Shown here: in pieces, positions 60,001-64,000 of the stretch
Layout: the number at the start of each line of letters is the position of its first letter
Numbering within the stretch: the first letter of the stretch is position 1
NCBI RefSeq assembly: GCF_000455265.1
Contig: NZ_HG005139.1
Span: 134,775 to 198,774 of the forward strand
DNA length: 64,000 nucleotides
Direction of reading: 5' to 3'
Source of the DNA: Paenibacillus antibioticophila
Lineage (GTDB): Bacteria; Bacillota; Bacilli; Paenibacillales; Paenibacillaceae
Translations under genes and position numbers: made by a program
The notes under the pieces: model-generated
Told to the model about the DNA's origin: nothing
The model's database searches: none
What the model saw: the letters and a program-made list of their open reading frames with translations, nothing else

Positions 60001-60606
60001 AATTATTTGGGAAATAACGTCTACATGACGCAATCGCTGTACGAAAAGCTGTTCGGTTCTTACGCTCCGAATGCCGTGATGGCTCACTTTACAGACATTC
60101 CGCGTGCTGACCAAGCCGCTTATGCGGATGAGCTGCTGGAGAATGACGCTGTTCTCTCCTCTGTAAGCAAAGCGGCTCTGATCGACGAATTCGGATTTGA
60201 TCTGATTAATGCCGTGGTGCTGCTGATTACCGCGATGGCAGGCGGGTTGGCCTTTGTCGTGCTGTTTACACTCTCGAACACAAACATTTCCGAGCGGGCA
60301 CGGGAGCTTGCCACCATCAAGGTGCTTGGATTTTATGATAAAGAGGTACATTCATACGTGAACAAGGAATCGTTGATCCTAACGCTCATCGGTATTCTTG
60401 TCGGATTACCGGTTGGAAGAATTCTGAGCGGATTCTTGACCACGGCACTCAATATGCCGTCAATGTACTTTGCCGTACATGTCAAGCCGATCAGCTATCT
60501 GTTCTCAGCGGCGATTACCTTCTGCTTTGCGATTATAGTCAACCGCATGACCAATCGCACCCTAAACCGGATTAACATGGTGGAAGCGCTGAAGAGCGTG
60601 GAATAG
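57019..60606 (+). CDS. Large FtsX-family ABC permease with coiled-coil ectodomain
   Basis: A 1195-residue membrane protein. First helix at about 20-45, an outer domain of roughly 600 residues, then two FtsX modules (about 665-780 and 1050-1190) around a second outer domain. The first outer domain holds an acidic, Ser/Ala-rich insert (about 155-200) and a long Ala/Glu/Lys coiled coil (about 290-640) with repeated LAEGEAxL and KAELAEGK units. With the ATPase it should form an export or envelope-remodelling complex under TetR control; antimicrobial-peptide or lipid handling is plausible but unproven. Confidence 0.88.
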   Translation: MNKAYQKDILRSIKKGWKRFLSITFITALGVAMLTGLYAACLDMYYSADKFYDKQQLFDIRVMSTLGLTDEDLDALAQIDGIEQAEGGYSETIYTDVEGIRKSTEVKMLSPKGLNAPHLLEGALPGQAGEIAVTKKYLEESGKSIGDTLILMEDTEEGEDKKTESPAAADQKDASSDEVGTLEQDLELDVETDMEDEEASSLVRSSFTITGVVLDPMDIQGSGAGNIFRANTSTDFIFFVTADDVDHKIYTAAYLVLAGTKEMDTYSEEYDQAVQAAIGQIEGRIKSQREQARYESVQEEARSKIADAETTMDEKFTEADQKFADAWDEISSARKELTEGEDKLVREEKNAAQQIADARAAINSSKKKLAEAEKQLAEGEAQLAKGESELNANARKLKEGREQLAKEREQAEAKLTAAEQQLKQAQEQLDAGRAQLEPQVASLKAAFGDYWPEEQWNALVNAAAALAANGADDQAIATGTGEESSALAAALPAQGDAAVRAALGMGKIIGGQQTLDQQKNAFAEQRELGEQQLSAAEAELKAGEKEIEAARQTIESKKAELKAGKAELAEGKAELAEGEAKLNAEEAEAKDKIDDARQEIAEGKEELAEGEAELKGQEQEYADKKEEAERKLADAYKELDNLDMTQWYVQDRTSIDSYSSFSSDLSSIEAVGRVFPVIFLLVAILMSLTTMTRMVEEERGLIGTYKAMGFGNAAIYRKYILFALLACLLGGVLGDLFGFVFMPKFVAVILRDLYTLPYYELRFDLLYGIGGVLLFIVGIVGATVLACRSELVKMPATLMRPKAPRAGSRVFLERIPTVWNRFKFLNKVTVRNLFRYKKRLFMTIGGIMGCTALILCGFAIKDSIADLAPKQYEQINRYDLMAVFEDDANDAIVEKMAADSRVKDTVNLRIESVKAINKNEQGEKVQLMVLTERNALRDYIHIENLDGKQIDPDDEGILITRSAARILGLSSGDALYLQDMNLVQREVVVLDVVQNYLGNNVYMTQSLYEKLFGSYAPNAVMAHFTDIPRADQAAYADELLENDAVLSSVSKAALIDEFGFDLINAVVLLITAMAGGLAFVVLFTLSNTNISERARELATIKVLGFYDKEVHSYVNKESLILTLIGILVGLPVGRILSGFLTTALNMPSMYFAVHVKPISYLFSAAITFCFAIIVNRMTNRTLNRINMVEALKSVE

Positions 60607-60633
60607 AAGAAGCCGTATCCTTATAAATAGAAG

Positions 60634-60681
60634 AAGCCCTTCCGGAAAAGCCGTTTCGGCAGACTGGGGGGCTTTTTTTTG
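60634..60681 (+). terminator. Terminator of the FtsX-type operon
   Basis: AAGCCC pairs with GGGCTT, with GCCG/CGGC inside, followed by a nine-T tract. Confidence 0.8.
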
Positions 60682-61155
60682 AAGAGAGGAATTCTTGCCC
60701 TTTGTATCGAATGGGTAGAATCCACCAGAATCGGAGAGCTTGGCGAACATAAGATTAATATTCAACTGGATCAGCTTCCTCGGGAATGTAAATCACTTAG
60801 CGATCTGCTCATTCCTAATAACAAGTCTCGTACCGGCTTTTCCCAAATTGATCACGTTGTTATTTCGCCTTATTGTCTATTTGTTATTGAAACGAAAAAT
60901 TATAATGGAGAAATCAAAGGGAAGCGAACGGACCAACAATGGAGTGTAAGCAATCGATTCAAAATGTACAATCCTCTAAAACAAAAGCTAACAAGGCTGA
61001 AGCTGGAGAACTCAGAGCCATCCCTTTCTCCGGAACAAATTGATGCAATTTATGATCGTTTATTAAAGTCCAATATCACCGATCAAGCCATTCGCAACCA
61101 GCATGTTCATAGAATTCTTACAAATACCAAGGGAAACAAGGGTAATCGCACATAG
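60679..61155 (+). pseudogene. NERD-domain gene, probably 5'- and internally deleted
   Basis: The open frame encodes a NERD (nuclease-related) domain: STRIGELGEHKINIQLDQLP, SDLLIPNNKSRTGFSQIDHVVISPYCLFVIETKNYNGEIKG, QQWSVSNRFKMYNPLKQ. Normally the domain continues for 60-90 residues after NPLKQN; here it jumps to TRLKLENSEPSLSPEQIDAIYDRLLKSNITD, which resembles the C-terminal tail of such proteins. The only start (TTG at 60679) lies in the T-tract of the preceding terminator with no ribosome site. Both points suggest a decayed gene. The frame itself is uninterrupted, so expression cannot be excluded. Confidence 0.55.
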
Positions 61156-61244
61156 GTCTCGGTGCTATAATAGAATCGTTGAACGAACATGAACCTCTCT
61201 AGAATGAGACGGATGACTTTGAGCAAAGAAGGTAGAATGACGAT

Positions 61245-61562
61245 ATGATTTCAATTGAACGGCAACAGGTAGAAAATGAACTGCAGAAGTTCGTTGGGGA
61301 AAAGGTATATGTGCATAGTGAAGCTACATCTTATGTATTTGTCCGGAACTTCAGGATGAACTTGAGAGAAGCGCGCGTCGCAGGAGGAGAAAGAGGCTCA
61401 TACCGTGTGGCGTTTCGCTTTGATGAGCAGGGCTGGCTGCGTATGGAAGGATTGACCCATTATGAGGTCGACTCGGAAGGGCATCTGTTACTGGCTGGCT
61501 ACGATGATCATGGACGTATGGATGTAGCACTTCATTTGGGAAGGGAGGCATTTCCCGAATGA
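61245..61562 (+). CDS. yojF: YojF-family protein (DUF1806)
   Basis: A 105-residue protein: VENELQKFVGEKVYVHSEATSYVFVRNFRMNLREARVAGGERGSYRVAFRFDEQGWLRMEGLTHYEVD, the DUF1806 pattern. In Bacillus it is encoded directly before bshB2 (yojG), as here, with a 4-bp overlap. It is thought to accompany bacillithiol metabolism, though its role is not established. Confidence 0.85.
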   Translation: MISIERQQVENELQKFVGEKVYVHSEATSYVFVRNFRMNLREARVAGGERGSYRVAFRFDEQGWLRMEGLTHYEVDSEGHLLLAGYDDHGRMDVALHLGREAFPE

Positions 61563-62230
61563 AAGAGGATTTGCTAGGGGCAGGTAACAAGCTGCTTGCA
61601 GTATTCGCGCATCCCGACGATGAGACATTTATTTGCGGGGGCACTTTGGCGAAGTACGCCGCAGCTGGTGCCGAGATTACGCTGATTAGCGCCACGCGCG
61701 GAGAAATGGGACGCCGCATGGGAAATCCGCCTTATCTGAACCGCGAGACGATTGCAGCCGCACGGGAAGAAGAGCTGAGAGAGGCTTGCCGTCATCTGGG
61801 CGTTGCCCATCTTCATTTTCTGGATATCCGTGACAAGACGGTGGAATTCATTGAAGAAGCGGAGCTTACCGCTCGAATTGAGACATACATCCGGGAGATC
61901 GAACCGGACGCAGTGCTAACCTTCCACGAACAATGGGGAGGACATCCCGATCATTGCGCCATCGGCCGGGCTACTCGTATTGCCTATGAGCAATCAGGCT
62001 GTCAGAGCGGCCTCTATTATATTTCGTATGGAAATATGATGGCTCAACCGGAGCGTTATGGCTACACGCGCAACGATGTTGTGAAGATTGATGTTTCGGG
62101 ACAATTCCAGGCCAAGCTGGCTGCCTTTCGGGCACACCGCTGTCAATCGGAGCTGGATGAATGGGTATGGCTGCCGGATGCCGAAGCGATCGCCCAATTC
62201 GGAAAGCATGAATACTTTGTCAGACATTAA
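61559..62230 (+). CDS. bshB2: Bacillithiol biosynthesis deacetylase BshB2
   Basis: A 223-residue LmbE-like zinc deacetylase with AHPDDETFICGGTLA (zinc ligands His and Asp, catalytic Asp), a ligand-type histidine in EQWGGHPDHCAIGRA, and LISATRGEMGRRMG. BshB enzymes remove acetate from GlcNAc-malate to give GlcN-malate in bacillithiol synthesis; BshB2 also may act on bacillithiol conjugates. ATG at 61559 overlaps the yojF stop. Bacillithiol is a Firmicute thiol, consistent with the proposed host. Confidence 0.92.
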   Translation: MKEDLLGAGNKLLAVFAHPDDETFICGGTLAKYAAAGAEITLISATRGEMGRRMGNPPYLNRETIAAAREEELREACRHLGVAHLHFLDIRDKTVEFIEEAELTARIETYIREIEPDAVLTFHEQWGGHPDHCAIGRATRIAYEQSGCQSGLYYISYGNMMAQPERYGYTRNDVVKIDVSGQFQAKLAAFRAHRCQSELDEWVWLPDAEAIAQFGKHEYFVRH

Positions 62231-62313
62231 AAGGCATGGCAGCAGTTAATTATAGTAAGCTTGCTGCCTGTGGCAGGCAGTGCACAAGCATTTAGCACGT
62301 AGGGATGGCAGCC

Positions 62314-62366
62314 GTGTGAAATGATCTTACGATCGCTGTTGTTCTTTCTTCAGATTCATTTCACAC
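62314..62366 (+). terminator. Inverted repeat downstream of bshB2
   Basis: GTGTGAAATGA (62314-62324) is exactly complementary to TCATTTCACAC (62356-62366), followed by TTTT. With a 31-nt loop it is an imperfect terminator candidate for yojF-bshB2, 84 bp after the stop. Confidence 0.45.
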
Positions 62367-62537
62367 TTTTGCCCTGACTACTTTGCTCTGCAGTTTAACT
62401 ACAAAATGCAGTTTGCACATGGCCAAACCATAAGGATGCCCTGGCCTTGCGTCGAACTTCATTTGTCCGGTTGGTATCTCCGGTTTTGCTCCGAAATTCA
62501 CTCTCCTTCTTGATTAACCTCATTCCGGTCATGCTCC

Positions 62538-62715
62538 AGTGAAATTACTTACCTTAAACTCTTCATTCTGCGCTCAAATCCATCTCTAGTGAAAAAACTT
62601 ACCTTAAATCTCCAGTAATTAGCCAAACCCACGTTTTAGCCAACTTTAAGCGAAAAAATTTCACTATATACGCATTTCCACCAATTTCACGAAATTTAAG
62701 TAACTTTTTTTCACT
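62538..62715. repeat. AGTGAAA...CTTAAA intergenic repeat cluster
   Basis: Two direct copies, 62538-62560 and 62588-62610, exactly 50 bp apart, share AGTGAAA and ACTTACCTTAAA. A third copy is inverted at 62694-62715 (18 of 22 positions match copy two when reversed), and a partial one, GCGAAAAAATTTCACT, is at 62650-62665. Copy two and the inverted copy could fold into one large stem. Confidence 0.7.
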
Positions 62716-63093
62716 AAATGTGCGCGATCCGTATTTGATGGGGTGCAGTGTTACGCAGTTGCTGTTAGTAATGAAATAGTGTGTCAAGGCAACTATAAAG
62801 CCGAGTCAAGAGCCTGCTTAGAAAGGCATAAATGTGAAGAGTTCGCACGTTGCCCCCCACGCAGAATCATTAGCAGGCTTTATACTGCTGCGCCCGCCGC
62901 GCTATTGCAAGCACGCCAGCTCCCTCGACCACTTTTGTTTTCGCAAGGTCAACGCTATGTAAATGGACGCTTCAAAATTTTTACAGGCAGATAATCATTA
63001 CATAACAAAGGGCTTGTATGATGAATTTGGGTTTGCATTCGAGAGACAAGACACTCGGCGAGTCCGAATTATAAAAAGTGGGGGTATTTGATA

Positions 63094-64000
63094 GTGAGAA
63101 ACAGATGGATGTTAACTGCAGTATTTGCATTAGGGGTTGGCCTTCTTGCAGGATGCGGTGCTAACGGAAACACGGCAAATAACGGAGCGGCAGCAGATAA
63201 CACGACTCCTGCCCCTCAGACGAATACGGCGCAAGAAGCAACGCCTTCTGCAACAGAGATCAAGGAGCTTAAGGTCAGCTTTGTTCCATCCAAGGACCCT
63301 GACCAAATCATTACGGCAACAGACCCATTGAAGGATTTGTTGAAAGAGCAACTGGCTACTGAAGGCTATAACGTGGAAACAGTTACGATCGATGTAGGTA
63401 CGACTTATGAGGCGGTTGGTGAGGCGCTGACAGCAGGGACGACGGACATCGGGTTCATCCCGGGCGGAACATACGCCCTGTACGATGACGGTGCGGATGT
63501 GATTCTGACTGCTACCCGTGCAGGTCTGTCCAACGATTCCGACAATCCGAAGGACTGGAACGACAATAAGCCGACAGCACCTACAGACAAACAAGCAACC
63601 TACTACCGTTCAATTGCCATCGCAGGCCCAACGGATAAGGGCAAAGAGCTGGCGGCAAAGGTGAATGCAGGCGAATCCTTGACTTGGGAAGACCTGGACA
63701 GCGCGAACTGGGCAGTCATGTCCACTTCTTCTTCCGCGGGTTACATTTACCCGACACTGTGGCTTCAAAAGAACTACGACAAGAGCATCACAGATCTGAA
63801 GCATGTAGTGACTTCGGACTCTTACGGAAGCTCGTTCGCCCGTCTGGCGGCCGGTCAAGTGGATATCATTGTGGCTTTTGCTGATGCAAGAAGAGATTAT
63901 GAAGAAAAATGGACAACCGAGTTCAGCCGTTCCGCTTCGATCTGGGATGAGACGAATGTGATCGGTGTTACGGAAGGAATCTATAACGATACGATCAGCG
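63094..64000 (+). CDS. phnD: Phosphonate/phosphite-type ABC substrate-binding lipoprotein (PhnD-like), cut by window end
   Basis: The frame starts with GTG at 63094 (GTGGGGG nine bases before) and runs open to the window end, giving about 302 residues. Signal peptide and lipobox GLLAGC are clear, followed by an Asn/Ala/Thr-rich linker. The fold matches PhnD: LKVSFVPSKDPDQIITATDPLKDLLKEQL, DVGTTYEAVGEALTAGTTDIGFIPGGTYALY, ATYYRSIAIAG, SSSAGYIYPTLWL, and LAAGQVDIIVAFADARRDYE. It would bind a phosphonate, phosphite or phosphate-like oxyanion for an importer probably encoded beyond the window. Confidence 0.9.
   Translation, partial: MRNRWMLTAVFALGVGLLAGCGANGNTANNGAAADNTTPAPQTNTAQEATPSATEIKELKVSFVPSKDPDQIITATDPLKDLLKEQLATEGYNVETVTIDVGTTYEAVGEALTAGTTDIGFIPGGTYALYDDGADVILTATRAGLSNDSDNPKDWNDNKPTAPTDKQATYYRSIAIAGPTDKGKELAAKVNAGESLTWEDLDSANWAVMSTSSSAGYIYPTLWLQKNYDKSITDLKHVVTSDSYGSSFARLAAGQVDIIVAFADARRDYEEKWTTEFSRSASIWDETNVIGVTEGIYNDTIS

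Larger units (their letters stand above)
62231..63093. other. Long intergenic region, repeat-rich, no supported gene
   Basis: About 860 bp between bshB2 and the phosphonate-type binding protein. It contains an 11-bp inverted repeat (62314-62324/62356-62366, followed by TTTT), a direct repeat of TGCAGTTT near 62391 and 62407, the AGTGAAA repeat cluster (62538-62715), and an AGCCTGCT/AGCAGGCT pair near 62811 and 62873. An 83-codon frame at 62743-62994 has unnatural composition and no ribosome site. GTGGGGG precedes the next start codon. Confidence 0.6.

Noticed and set aside
62743..62994. 83-codon open frame before phnD
   Set aside because: No ribosome site, cysteine/arginine-rich unnatural composition and no recognisable motif; it overlaps a stretch with inverted repeats.

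Overview
The window reads like the chromosome of a Paenibacillus-type Firmicute (Paenibacillaceae). Supporting signs are moderate GC, strong GGAGG ribosome sites with frequent GTG/TTG starts, YesM/YesN two-component pairs beside sugar ABC transporters, an S-layer-homology (SLH) protein, a GH11 xylanase and a GH8 enzyme, and a bacillithiol gene pair (yojF-bshB2). No rRNA, tRNA, CRISPR array, transposase or prophage module was seen. The genus call is inference from gene content.

Layout. 1-8 kb: end of an ABC ATPase with a metallophosphoesterase; a divergent reductase/TetR pair; a DJ-1/PfpI protein; a winged-helix/M50-like pair; a NitT/TauT-type ABC importer. 8-12 kb: DGC-domain protein, tRNA-dihydrouridine synthase, an uncharacterised gene whose terminator appears split by a toxin-antitoxin cassette, and a nucleotidyltransferase. 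12-16 kb: a Fur-controlled siderophore importer. 16-23 kb (minus strand): sugar-binding protein, two permeases, YesM-type kinase and YesN-type regulator. 23-31 kb: a secreted chitin-binding/crystallin/lysozyme protein, HD-GYP and FapA-like genes, small regulators, a BlaI/M56 pair and a DUF4317 protein.

31.6-37.9 kb is the most notable locus. A secreted GH2 enzyme ends in a type I dockerin and overlaps the next gene, which encodes a secreted protein with an apparent cohesin domain and three C-terminal SLH repeats. Together they look like a minimal two-component, cell-wall-anchored, cellulosome-like enzyme display system.

38-45.6 kb: Vat-type acetyltransferase, TauE/SafE exporter, WYL regulator, VOC protein, and a LacI regulator beside a GH8 gene with paired palindromic operators. 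44.5-53.5 kb: a LacI-controlled operon joining a sugar ABC importer, a Gfo/Idh/MocA oxidoreductase, a PfkB kinase, a GH13 sucrose-phosphorylase-like enzyme and an aldo/keto reductase, consistent with uptake and phosphorolysis of a sucrose-like glucoside. 53.7-64 kb: GH11 xylanase, SUMF1-type lipoprotein, TetR/ABC/FtsX efflux locus, a damaged NERD gene, yojF-bshB2, a repeat-rich intergenic region, and the start of a phosphonate-type binding protein cut by the window edge.

Two cross-window links are visible in the DNA. An identical 13-bp palindrome-containing site lies beside both TetR genes (near 2.35 and 56.2 kb). A nearly identical hairpin with a shared 3' flank follows two different regulator genes (3.16 and 40.75 kb).
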